From DASTQL01 sp035462375 (lineage in GTDB: Bacteria; Actinomycetota; Actinomycetes; Jiangellales; Jiangellaceae): a DNA stretch of 9,941 nucleotides. Made by a program: the position numbers and the translations under genes. Positions 1-6,149 of this stretch are shown in pieces. A model generated the notes under the pieces. That model was not told the DNA's origin and did not search any database. It saw only the letters and a list, made by a program, of their open reading frames with translations. The number at the start of each line of letters is the position of its first letter. Position 1 is the stretch's first letter. Where the stretch lies: contig DATHUJ010000220.1 of assembly GCA_035462375.1 (NCBI GenBank), positions 1 through 9,941 on the forward strand, in the 5' to 3' direction.

Positions 1-204
1 CTCCGCGACGTTCCCGCGGCCGCCGCTCGCGTCCCGGTGGTCTACCTACCCGGACCCTTCCCGATGAGCACGTCGCCGCTCGACTTCCGGCACACCGCAC
101 GCCTGTCCGGGCAGGCGTACGAGATGTCGCGGCGCTTCCTCGCCGACGTCGTGCCGGACGGGCCGGGCCTGTACGGGGCGCCGCCCCTACTCGGCGGGGA
201 CTGA
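1..204 (+). CDS. 3' end of a gene cut by the window edge, possibly a patatin-like phospholipase
   Basis: An open frame runs from base 1 to a TGA at 202-204 and gives the last 67 residues of a protein whose start lies outside the window. The visible part contains RVPVVYLPGPFP, then SPLDF, then a helical stretch (ARLSGQAYEMSRRFL) before a short Gly/Pro-rich tail. A hydrophobic strand, a Pro-Gly turn, an S-P-x-D-F motif and a closing helix resemble the C-terminal end of actinobacterial patatin-like hydrolases. The catalytic GxSxG and DGG/A regions would lie upstream and cannot be seen, so this family call is tentative. Another alpha/beta protein is possible. No terminator is evident between it and the next gene. 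Confidence 0.4.
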   Translation, partial: LRDVPAAAARVPVVYLPGPFPMSTSPLDFRHTARLSGQAYEMSRRFLADVVPDGPGLYGAPPLLGGD

Positions 205-216
205 GCCCGGCGCGGC

Positions 217-222
217 TACGGT
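217..222 (+). promoter_or_regulatory. Possible -10 element upstream of the small gene at 252
   Basis: TACGGT fits the actinobacterial TANNNT -10 pattern and would start transcription near 229, leaving a leader of about 20 bases that includes the GGAGGAGG ribosome site at 240-247. No convincing -35 box is visible. It is called only from its position between the upstream stop and the next start. Confidence 0.25.
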
Positions 223-251
223 GGTGCGGTCGACCCACTGGAGGAGGGCCC

Positions 252-497
252 GTGGAGCACAGCCATCCCGACCGGCTCGTCGTCGAGACCGTCGCCCACG
301 TGCGTGACCGGTTCGGCATCGACGGACTGCGCGACCTGGTCGAGCTGGCCACCCGTGAGCTGCGCCGGACCGAGCAGGCGCTGCAGGGACTCGCCGAGCC
401 GGCCGAGCGCGTGCTGTCCGACGCGGGCGCGGGGGAGCCCGACACGCAGACGTGGCAGGCCTACGTCGAGGAGGGCGAGGACGACGAGCGCGCCTGA
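252..497 (+). CDS. Small conserved-type hypothetical protein, 81 aa
   Basis: I do not recognise the family. The GTG start at 252 is supported by a strong purine-rich ribosome site (GGAGGAGG, 240-247). The protein is acidic and predicted largely alpha-helical: residues 8-45 form an amphipathic helical stretch rich in Leu, Val and Arg (DRFGIDGLRDLVELATREL and onwards). It ends in a disordered acidic tail (EEGEDDERA). No signal peptide, membrane segment, cysteine cluster or DNA-binding motif is seen. It is cytoplasmic by composition. Its stop lies 2 bases from the convergent otsA stop, leaving no room for a separate terminator. A clear ribosome site and actinobacterial codon bias argue that it is a real gene rather than a chance frame. 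Confidence 0.7.
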   Translation: MEHSHPDRLVVETVAHVRDRFGIDGLRDLVELATRELRRTEQALQGLAEPAERVLSDAGAGEPDTQTWQAYVEEGEDDERA

Positions 498-499
498 CG

Positions 500-1897
500 C
501 TACGTCGCCCGCAGGGCCGCCAGGAACTCCTGTGCCCAGCGGTTGACGTCATGGCCGATCACCCGTTCGCGCAGCGAGCGCATCCGGCCCTCGGCCTCCT
601 CGTCGGACATCTCCATCGCCCGGCGGAGGGTCCGCTTGAGGCCGTCGATGTCGTGGGGGTTCACCAGCAGGGCTGCGTGCAGCTCGTCGGCGGCCCCGGC
701 GAACTCCGAGACCACCAGCGTGCCGCGCAGGTCGGTCCGGGCCGCGACGTACTCCTTCGCGACGAGGTTCATCCCGTCGCGCAGCGGCGTCACCACCATG
801 ACGTCGGCGGCACGGAGCAGCGCGACCAGCTCCCGCCGGTCGTACGAGGAGTGCAGGTAGGCGACGGCGGGCTGGCCGATCCGGCCGAAGTCGCCGTTCA
901 GCCGGCCTACCTGCAGCTCGATCTCGTCGCGCAGGTTGCGGTAGGCCTCGACCCGCTCGCGGCTCGGCGTGGCGACCTGGACGAAGACGGCGTCCTCGGG
1001 GGTCACCACGCCCTCGGCGAGCAGCTCGCCGAAGGCCTTGAGTCGGTGCCCGATGCCCTTGGTGTAGTCGAGCCGGTCGACCCCGAGCAGCACGCGGCGC
1101 GGAGACCCGAGCTCCTCCCGGATCTCCTTCGTGCGCCTCTGGACCTCCGAGTCGGCGGCCAGCTCGGTGATCTCCTCGACCTCGATGGAGATCGGGAACG
1201 CCCGCGCCACGACCCGCCGGCCCTCGGGGGTGAACAGCCGGCCCACGTCGTCGATGTACCCGCCGTCGAAGCGTTCCGCGAGCTGGACGAAGTTGTCCGC
1301 GGCGCCGGATCGCTGGAAGCCCACCAGATCCGCGCCGAGCAGGCCCTCGATGATCTGACGACGCCACGGCAGCTGGGCGAAGAGCTCGCCGGGAGGGAAG
1401 GGGATGTGCAGGAAGAAGCCGATACGTAGGTCCGGCCGCATGTCACGCAGCATGCGGGGCACGAGCTGGAGCTGGTAGTCCTGCACCCACACCACGGCAC
1501 CGTCGGCGGCCACCTCGGCCGCCGCCTCGGCGAAGCGGTGGTTGACGCGGACGTAGGCGTCCCACCACTCGCGGTGGAACTGCGGGGCCACGATGACGTC
1601 GTGGTACAGCGGCCAGAGAGTGGCGTTGGAGAAGCCCTCGTAGAAGTCGGCAACGTCGTCCCTGGACAGCGGCACCGGGACCAGGTCCATGCCCTCGGTG
1701 TGGAACCGGTCGGGCGCGTCGTCGGGAGTGCCGGTCCACCCCACCCAGGCACCGTCCTGCCGGCGCATCACCGGGGCCAGGGCCGTCACGAGCCCGCCAG
1801 GGCTGCGCCGCCACGTCGTACGTCCATCGGGCGTGGACTCCCGGTCGACCGGGAGCCGGTTGGCGACGACGACGAACGGGCTCGAGCCTGTGGTCAC
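500..1897 (-). CDS. otsA: Trehalose-6-phosphate synthase OtsA (GT20)
   Basis: Transfers glucose from a nucleotide sugar (UDP- or ADP-glucose) to glucose 6-phosphate, making trehalose 6-phosphate in the cytoplasm; OtsB then removes the phosphate. The 465-residue GT-B enzyme has all the family landmarks: VVVANRLPVD (residues 9-18), SPGGL (32-36), Tyr86 and Trp95 matching the E. coli acceptor residues Tyr76 and Trp85, VQDYQL (138-143, the mycobacterial form of HDYHL), LHIPFPPGELF (163-173), VDRLDYTKG with Arg275/Lys280 (E. coli Arg262/Lys267), and PLRDGMNLVAKEY with Asp374/Glu382. I place the start at the GTG at 1897, not at the upstream in-frame codon at 2026. A GGAGGA ribosome site lies 7 bases before it (1905-1910), and the family-conserved N-terminus begins right after it. 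The gene is divergent from the DUF3263 gene and convergent with the 81-aa gene. otsB lies about 1.9 kb away on the other strand, so the two steps are not in one operon. Confidence 0.96.
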   Translation of the reverse strand: MTTGSSPFVVVANRLPVDRESTPDGRTTWRRSPGGLVTALAPVMRRQDGAWVGWTGTPDDAPDRFHTEGMDLVPVPLSRDDVADFYEGFSNATLWPLYHDVIVAPQFHREWWDAYVRVNHRFAEAAAEVAADGAVVWVQDYQLQLVPRMLRDMRPDLRIGFFLHIPFPPGELFAQLPWRRQIIEGLLGADLVGFQRSGAADNFVQLAERFDGGYIDDVGRLFTPEGRRVVARAFPISIEVEEITELAADSEVQRRTKEIREELGSPRRVLLGVDRLDYTKGIGHRLKAFGELLAEGVVTPEDAVFVQVATPSRERVEAYRNLRDEIELQVGRLNGDFGRIGQPAVAYLHSSYDRRELVALLRAADVMVVTPLRDGMNLVAKEYVAARTDLRGTLVVSEFAGAADELHAALLVNPHDIDGLKRTLRRAMEMSDEEAEGRMRSLRERVIGHDVNRWAQEFLAALRAT

Positions 1898-1904
1898 AGC
1901 GGCG

Positions 1905-1910
1905 TCCTCC
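1905..1910 (-). promoter_or_regulatory. Ribosome binding site that sets the otsA start
   Basis: On the minus strand this reads GGAGGA, 7 bases before the GTG at 1897. The longer in-frame extension to 2026 has no such site and would add about 43 low-complexity residues not typical of OtsA, so the shorter start is preferred. Confidence 0.7.
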
Positions 1911-1925
1911 AGGGGTGTCCCCTTC

Positions 1926-1957
1926 ACGGTAGCCGGGGGCCCGAACGGGCAAACCGG
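1926..1957 (-). promoter_or_regulatory. Candidate otsA promoter, possibly stress-sigma type
   Basis: Read on the minus strand, GTTT is followed after 16 bases by GGCTAC, which overlaps a TANNNT hexamer TACCGT (1926-1931). The GTTT-N16-GGCTAC layout is one base off the GTTT...GGGTAC/T consensus of actinobacterial SigB/SigF-type stress promoters. A housekeeping reading (TTTGCC, 16 bases, TACCGT) fits the same bases. Transcription would start near 1919, giving a leader of about 20 bases that contains the GGAGGA site. This is inferred from pattern alone. Confidence 0.35.
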
Positions 1958-2020
1958 CCCTTCGTCCCGACTCGACACGAGGAACGGCCGGTCGAATGAC
2001 AGGGATGGCATTCCGGGGCT

Positions 2021-2026
2021 TACCAT
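2021..2026 (+). promoter_or_regulatory. -10 element of a probably leaderless transcript for the DUF3263 gene
   Basis: TACCAT (TANNNT pattern) ends 6 bases before the ATG at 2033, so the expected transcription start falls on the start codon. There is no purine-rich ribosome site in the 6 bases between, which supports leaderless translation, common in actinomycetes. A weak -35-like ATGACA lies at 1996-2001 with a rather long 19-base gap. Confidence 0.45.
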
Positions 2027-2032
2027 GCGCCC

Positions 2033-2329
2033 ATGGACCTGGAGAGGCAGACCGGCCCCCTCGCGGAGCGGGCGGGCAGCCGCCTCGCCGACCGGGACCG
2101 GCAGATCCTGGACTTCGAGCGCCAGTGGTGGCGCTACGCGGGGGCCAAGGAGCAGGCGGTCCGCGACCTGTTCGACATGTCAGCGACCCGCTACTACCAG
2201 GTGCTCAACGCTCTGATCGACAGCCCCGAGGCGCTCGCCTACGACCCGATGCTGGTCAAGCGGCTGCGTCGGCTGCGGGCCACGCGCCAGCGGGCCCGCT
2301 CGGCGCGTCGCCTCGGGTTCGAGGTGTGA
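2033..2329 (+). CDS. DUF3263 domain protein, putative helix-turn-helix protein
   Basis: A 98-residue basic protein of the actinobacterial DUF3263 family. The domain covers roughly residues 18-95, with the family signature RDRQILDFERQWWRYAGAKEQ (in part at 21-41), a helix-turn-helix-like segment at about 38-61 (ending RYYQVLNALID) and a basic C-terminal helix rich in Arg (77-93). The function of the family is not established; a small DNA-binding role is inferred from the helix-turn-helix look and the positive charge. The ATG start matches a leaderless -10 element. The next gene encodes a LytR_C protein 16 bases downstream. The same DUF3263 then LytR_C pair occurs in Mycobacterium tuberculosis (Rv0430-Rv0431), which supports both calls and suggests a conserved two-gene unit. 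Confidence 0.88.
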   Translation: MDLERQTGPLAERAGSRLADRDRQILDFERQWWRYAGAKEQAVRDLFDMSATRYYQVLNALIDSPEALAYDPMLVKRLRRLRATRQRARSARRLGFEV

Positions 2330-2345
2330 CGGGGCGGTCCCTCCG

Positions 2346-2864
2346 GTGAACGAGGGGGGCTGGTTCCAGCGGGTGTGGCCCTCCCTCGTGGCCCTGCTGG
2401 GCACGGTCGGGGTGGTCGCCCTGCTGCTCGTCGTGGCCGGTGACGAGGTGGAGCCGGTCGACCCCGGCGACGTCTTCGCCGACGCACCCGCCGAGGCCGG
2501 GACTTCCACGGCCGAGGCGACCGACGGGGAGGCAGTCCCCACCACCAGCCCCGAACCGTCCCCCCAACCGGTCCGCGCCCCCGTGGTCGTGCTCAACCAG
2601 ACCACGGTCGAGGGTCTGGCCGCGCGGACCGCCGAGGCTCTCGAGGAGGCCGGCTGGGAGGTCATCGAGGTCGGGTCGTTCCCCTCCGGGGTGCCGACGA
2701 CCACCGTCTACTACCCGACCGACCTGGAGGAGGCGGCGACAGCCATGGACGAGGAGTGGGACGGCATCGACCGGGTGATGCCCGTCTTCGCCGGCCTCAG
2801 CGAGGAGGCCCTGACGGTGATCCTCGCCGACACCGAGCGACCCCCCGCACGGGCAGGGGAGTGA
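2346..2864 (+). CDS. Membrane-anchored LytR_C domain protein
   Basis: A 172-residue protein with one N-terminal membrane segment (about residues 13-32, LVALLGTVGVVALLLVVAG) and no cleavage site, then an outside linker rich in Pro, Thr, Ser, Ala and Glu (about 40-77). A C-terminal LytR_C domain follows (about 78-161), with the family patterns VVVLNQTTVEGLAARTAEAL, a G-W-E-V turn, TTVYYP and a closing helix. It lacks the catalytic LCP domain that attaches polymers to peptidoglycan, so it is an accessory envelope protein of unknown exact role, with the domain outside the membrane. The GTG start at 2346 lies 16 bases after the DUF3263 stop. The tesB start follows 6 bases after its own stop, so all three are probably co-transcribed. 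It resembles M. tuberculosis Rv0431 in architecture and context. Confidence 0.85.
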   Translation: MNEGGWFQRVWPSLVALLGTVGVVALLLVVAGDEVEPVDPGDVFADAPAEAGTSTAEATDGEAVPTTSPEPSPQPVRAPVVVLNQTTVEGLAARTAEALEEAGWEVIEVGSFPSGVPTTTVYYPTDLEEAATAMDEEWDGIDRVMPVFAGLSEEALTVILADTERPPARAGE

Positions 2865-2870
2865 GCGTCG

Positions 2871-3725
2871 GTGTCGCGCACCATGAGCGACCTGCTCTCG
2901 GTCCTGGACCTCGAGCAGCTGGAGGTCGACCTCTTCCGCGGCCGCTCGCCGGAGACATCGCTGCAACGGATCTTCGGTGGACAGGTCGCCGCCCAGGCGC
3001 TGGTGGCCGCGGGCCGGACCGTCGACGCCGAGCGGGGGGTGCACTCGCTGCACGCCTACTTCCTCCGTGCAGGTGACACGGGCTCCCCAGTCGTCTACCA
3101 GGTGGAGCGGATCCGCGACGGCGGGTCGTTCGCCACGCGACGGGTGGTCGCCGTGCAGCACGGGCGTCCCATCTTCTTCATGTCCGCCTCGTTCCAGGGT
3201 GCCGAAGCCGGACTGGACCATCAGGACCCGATGCCCCGCGGTGTCCCCGGCCCCGACGACCTGCCCGACCTGGAGGCCCGGATCGCCACCGGTCACCCGG
3301 TCTGGTCCGCGGTCTGGCGCGACTGGCAGGCGATCGACTTCCGCCACGTCGCCGACTCACCCTTCGACGGCGTGGGTGACCGGACCGGCGCGCACTCGCC
3401 GGTCTGGATCCGGGCGGCCGAGCCGCTGCCGGACGACCCGCTGCTCCAGGTGTGCGTGCTGGCCTACGCCTCGGACCTCACGCTGCTCTTCTCCGCGCTG
3501 GCGCCGCACCCGGTCACGCCGCTGGACCTGCAGATGGCCTCGATCGACCACGCGATGTGGTTCCACCGGCCGTTCCGCGCCGACGAGTGGCTCCTCTACG
3601 ACCAGGAGTCCCCGTCTGCGTCCGGTGGCCGGGGGTTGGCCCGCGGCCGGGTGTTCACCCGGGACGGGCGGCTGGTCGCCTCGGTCGTGCAGGAGGGGCT
3701 GATCCGCCCGCGGCGCGTCCGCTGA
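2871..3725 (+). CDS. tesB: Acyl-CoA thioesterase II, TesB family
   Basis: Hydrolyses fatty acyl-CoA to free acid and CoA in the cytoplasm. The 284-residue protein is the usual length for a TesB double-hotdog enzyme. The first hotdog has RIFGGQVAAQAL (33-44), VHSLHAYFLRAGD (57-69) and the substrate strand RDGGSFATRRV (82-92). The second has LAYASDLTLL (198-206), the signature MASIDHAMWFHRPF (222-235) and VVQEGLIR (272-279). The triad positions of E. coli TesB (Asp204, Thr228, Gln278) correspond here to Asp202, Ser224 and Gln274, so the hydroxyl residue is Ser instead of Thr. The GTG at 2871 is preferred to an in-frame ATG at 2883 because an AGGGGAG ribosome site (2855-2861) is correctly spaced for the GTG. 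It follows the LytR_C gene by 6 bases. Confidence 0.93.
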   Translation: MSRTMSDLLSVLDLEQLEVDLFRGRSPETSLQRIFGGQVAAQALVAAGRTVDAERGVHSLHAYFLRAGDTGSPVVYQVERIRDGGSFATRRVVAVQHGRPIFFMSASFQGAEAGLDHQDPMPRGVPGPDDLPDLEARIATGHPVWSAVWRDWQAIDFRHVADSPFDGVGDRTGAHSPVWIRAAEPLPDDPLLQVCVLAYASDLTLLFSALAPHPVTPLDLQMASIDHAMWFHRPFRADEWLLYDQESPSASGGRGLARGRVFTRDGRLVASVVQEGLIRPRRVR

Positions 3726-3774
3726 GGCCGGACCCTGCTCGCACCGTGGCGGGCCGCCGGCATCGCCGGTTGAC

Positions 3775-3780
3775 TAGCCT
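3775..3780 (+). promoter_or_regulatory. -10 element of a probably leaderless otsB transcript
   Basis: TAGCCT (TANNNT) ends 7 bases before the GTG at 3788, with no ribosome site between, which fits leaderless transcription from the start codon. It gives otsB its own promoter despite lying only 62 bases behind tesB. A short inverted repeat (CCGGC-ATC-GCCGG, 3757-3769) sits just upstream and has no T-run. Confidence 0.45.
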
Positions 3781-3787
3781 CGGACGC

Positions 3788-4597
3788 GTGAGCGACCTCC
3801 CCCCGCCCCGTACCCAGGAGGGCGCTGCCGCCCTCGCCGCCGTCCACAGCTCGCCGGGGGACGCGCTCGTCGCGCTGGACTTCGACGGCACGCTGTCGCC
3901 GATCGTCGCGAACCCCGAGGAGGCGTTCGCGCACGAGGCGGCGCCCGCCGCCCTGGCCCGGCTTGCGGCTGTCGTTGGGACAGTCGCCGTCGTGACCGGT
4001 CGTCCCGTCACCGAGGCGGTGCGGCTGGGCCGGCTGGCCGGCGTCCCGGGGATCGTGGTGCTCGGCCACTACGGGATGGAGCGGTACGAGGACGGGTCGG
4101 TGGAGACCCCAGAGTCGCACGACGGCGTCGAGCGACTCCGTCCGCGCTTGGCCGAGCTGGCCCACGACGGCGTCCGGCTGGAGGACAAGGGCCACTCGCT
4201 GGCGCTGCACACCCGTGGTGCAGCGGACCCGCAGGGGTCCCTCGAGCGGCTACGTGACCCGGTCGAGGCGCTCGCCACGGAGGTCGGTCTGGAGGTCGTG
4301 CCCGGACGCTTCGTGCTCGAGGTCCGACCGCCCGGCGTCGACAAGGGCGGTGCCCTCCGCTCCCTCGTGGCGGAGCGTGGTGCCACGGCGGTGCTCTTCG
4401 CGGGCGACGACCTCGGCGACCTGCCGGCCGTGCGGACCGTCCACGAGCTGCGGGAGGAGGGCGTGCCGGGACTCGTCGTCTGCAGCGACTCCGCCGAGAC
4501 GCCGGCGGCCCTGCGCGACCAGGCCGACGTGCTCGTCGACGGACCACAGGGCGTCGTCGACCTGCTCGCCAGTCTCGCCGACTCACTGTCGGGGTGA
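3788..4597 (+). CDS. otsB: Trehalose-6-phosphate phosphatase OtsB (HAD superfamily)
   Basis: Removes the phosphate from trehalose 6-phosphate to yield trehalose, completing the OtsA-OtsB route in the cytoplasm. The 269 residues match the usual length of bacterial OtsB. HAD motifs are all present: motif I LDFDGTLSP with nucleophile Asp31 and acid/base Asp33, motif II VVTGRP (68-73), the motif III lysine Lys186 in GVDKGGAL, and motif IV FAGDDLGD with Asp207/Asp208/Asp211. The cap domain (about 100-180) contains GHSLALH and the substrate-side EVRPPGVDKG. An open frame extends upstream to 3452 but overlaps tesB, so the start is set at the GTG at 3788, directly after a leaderless-type -10. It faces a second GT20 enzyme across 112 bases. 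With two GT20 synthases in the window it may serve more than one phosphorylated disaccharide. Confidence 0.94.
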   Translation: MSDLPPPRTQEGAAALAAVHSSPGDALVALDFDGTLSPIVANPEEAFAHEAAPAALARLAAVVGTVAVVTGRPVTEAVRLGRLAGVPGIVVLGHYGMERYEDGSVETPESHDGVERLRPRLAELAHDGVRLEDKGHSLALHTRGAADPQGSLERLRDPVEALATEVGLEVVPGRFVLEVRPPGVDKGGALRSLVAERGATAVLFAGDDLGDLPAVRTVHELREEGVPGLVVCSDSAETPAALRDQADVLVDGPQGVVDLLASLADSLSG

Positions 4598-4709
4598 CCG
4601 GAGGCCCGCCACGCCCGCGCCTGCCGGCCGGGCGATCATGCGGCCTTGCGGTGCCCATGGGCGCATCAACGTCGGTGGCCCCGAGCGGAGCCCGGGCGGG
4701 CCCTCGTGA
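4598..4709. other. Convergent gap between otsB and the second GT20 gene
   Basis: 112 bases separate two converging stops. A perfect 10-base palindrome GCCCATGGGC and several GC-rich partial repeats are present, but I see no strong stem followed by a T-run on either strand. No open frame with a ribosome site fits. A termination region is expected here, but the sequence does not clearly show one. Confidence 0.4.
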
Positions 4710-6137
4710 TCACGCGGAGCGGAGGGGCAGCCCCGCCAGCAGACCTTCGAACCACGCTCGCGGCGGCAGGGCTCCTGACACCTCCGCGAGCCTCCTGCAC
4801 CGCTCCCTCCGCTCACCGACCGGCATCGTCAGCGCCTCGTGCAGCGCATCGGCGGTGGCCGTCACGTCGAACGGGTTCACGATCAGGGCGTCCCGGCTCA
4901 GCTCGTCGGCGGCGCCGGCCTCGCGGGAGAGCACCAGGGCGCACCCCTCGGCGGAGACGACGCATGCCTCCTTGGCCACGAGGTTCATGCCGTCACGGAC
5001 AGGGTTCACCAGCACCGCGTCGGCGATGCTCAGGGCCGCCAGCGACCGCGGCAGGTCGTCGACCACGTCCAGGACGACCGGTCGCCACCCGGGAGTCCCC
5101 AGCTCGTCGTCGATGTCGCGGGCCAGCCGGGTGAGGACGTCGACGTGCGCCCGGTACTCCGGCAGGCCGTACCGGCTCGGGTAGGCCAGCGCCAGGTGGA
5201 CCACCCGCTCACGCCACTGCGGTCGGGTGCGCAGCAGCTCCCGGTAGGCCAGCAGCCCACGGACGACGTTCTTGGACGGCTCGGTCCGGTCGACCCGGAC
5301 CAGCAGGGCCCGACCACGGTACTGCTCGCGCAATGCCGCCACCCTCTCCCGTACGGGAGGGGAGTCGACGTGCCGACGCAGAGCAGCGGCATCGACGCCG
5401 AGCGGGTGCACGGCCAGAGTCGTCCGGCGCCCGCGGTGCTCCACCCAGTCCGCGCCGGTGTGGGCGCCGAGCGCGGCCCGGCAGCAGGCCGCGAAGCAGG
5501 CGGCCCAGCGGGCCGAGTGGAACGCCAGGTGGTCGGCCGCGAGCATGCCCTCGAGCAGGTCGCGGCCGAGCTCGTCCGGGAGCGTCGCGAACCACTCCGG
5601 CGGGGCCCAGGGCGTATGCGAGACGTGCGCGATGGCCACGTCCGGTCTTCGTTGGCGGAGCATGCGCGGGACCAGCGCCAGGTGGTAGTCGTGCACGATC
5701 ACGCGGGCACCCGGCGCGGCATCCTCGGCCAGCGCGCGGGCGAAGGCGTCGTTGCAGGTCGTGTAGTCGCGCCACGCGCGCCGGAAGGCCCCGTCATAGG
5801 GAGGCTGGGCGCCGTCCAACATGTGGTGCACGAACCACAGGGCGGAGTTCGAGACGACGTTGTAGGCGCGGTCGAAGGCGGTGGGGTCGAGCGTCAGCAT
5901 CCGCACCTGCGGGCCCGCGCTGTCGAACCGCCCCTCCGGGCGCGCGCCGGCGGCGACGCGGTCACCGTCGCTGATCGCCGCGCAGACCCACTCCGCGTCG
6001 GCCGCCCCCGCCATGGCCGGCACCAGCCCGCCCGAGCCGCGCGAGTCGCGCAGGGCCCCGTCACGACCTACCTCGTACGAGAGGGGGCCGCGGTTGCTGG
6101 CGACGACCACGTCGGCACCGCGGGCGGGACCGGGCAC
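4710..6137 (-). CDS. Divergent GT20 glycosyltransferase (second OtsA-like / VldE-like enzyme)
   Basis: A 475-residue GT-B enzyme of the trehalose-6-phosphate synthase family, clearly not a close copy of the OtsA at 500-1897. Shared landmarks: ASNRGPLSYE (13-22), GSGGLVPA (34-41), VHDYHLALVPRMLR (148-161), Arg284/Lys289 for the donor phosphates, and PVRDGMNLVAKE with Asp382/Glu390. Tyr92 and Trp101 occupy the acceptor positions of E. coli Tyr76/Trp85. Differences: SHTPWAPPEWF (173-183) replaces LHIPFPPGELF, and VDRTEPSKN (282-290) replaces VDRLDYTKG. Such changes are seen in actinobacterial homologues including the validoxylamine phosphate synthase branch. The product may be trehalose 6-phosphate or a related phosphorylated glycoside, and this cannot be settled by reading. 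The GTG start lacks a ribosome site but sits 6 bases after a TAGGCT -10 that overlaps the stop of the previous gene. Confidence 0.85.
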   Translation of the reverse strand: MPGPARGADVVVASNRGPLSYEVGRDGALRDSRGSGGLVPAMAGAADAEWVCAAISDGDRVAAGARPEGRFDSAGPQVRMLTLDPTAFDRAYNVVSNSALWFVHHMLDGAQPPYDGAFRRAWRDYTTCNDAFARALAEDAAPGARVIVHDYHLALVPRMLRQRRPDVAIAHVSHTPWAPPEWFATLPDELGRDLLEGMLAADHLAFHSARWAACFAACCRAALGAHTGADWVEHRGRRTTLAVHPLGVDAAALRRHVDSPPVRERVAALREQYRGRALLVRVDRTEPSKNVVRGLLAYRELLRTRPQWRERVVHLALAYPSRYGLPEYRAHVDVLTRLARDIDDELGTPGWRPVVLDVVDDLPRSLAALSIADAVLVNPVRDGMNLVAKEACVVSAEGCALVLSREAGAADELSRDALIVNPFDVTATADALHEALTMPVGERRERCRRLAEVSGALPPRAWFEGLLAGLPLRSA

Positions 6138-6143
6138 GGCGGG

Positions 6144-6149
6144 AGCCTA
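6144..6149 (-). promoter_or_regulatory. -10 element sharing its TAG with the upstream gene's stop codon
   Basis: The minus strand reads TAGGCT, then CCCGCC, then the GTG at 6137. The hexamer fits TANNNT and is placed for a leaderless start of the GT20 gene. Its first three bases are the TAG stop (6149-6147) of the HExxH gene. No good -35 is visible, which lowers confidence. Confidence 0.4.

Noticed and set aside
452..1429. 325-residue + strand open frame over the otsA 3' half
   Set aside because: It overlaps the 81-aa gene and lies antisense to clear OtsA motifs. Composition only reflects high GC.
1898..2026. N-terminal extension of otsA to an in-frame start at 2026
   Set aside because: The extension is not OtsA-like, would run over the otsA promoter region and nearly meet the divergent gene, and the GTG at 1897 has a well-placed GGAGGA.
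2256..3347. 363-residue open frame antisense to the LytR_C and tesB genes
   Set aside because: Shadow frame: low complexity, no motif, and both genes on the other strand are well supported.
3757..3769. CCGGC-ATC-GCCGG inverted repeat as a tesB terminator
   Set aside because: The stem is only 5 bases, with no T-run, and sits directly over the otsB promoter. Such short GC stems are frequent by chance here.
3452..3787. Upstream extension of the otsB frame
   Set aside because: It lies inside tesB in another frame with Arg/Ala/Gly-rich shadow composition. The OtsB homology begins after the GTG at 3788.
5346..5359. 14-base palindrome CTCCCGTACGGGAG, sharing CCCGTACGGG with 8000-8009
   Set aside because: It lies inside GT20 coding sequence. 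Palindromes of this size are expected about once per window, and the shared core has no consistent placement relative to promoters.
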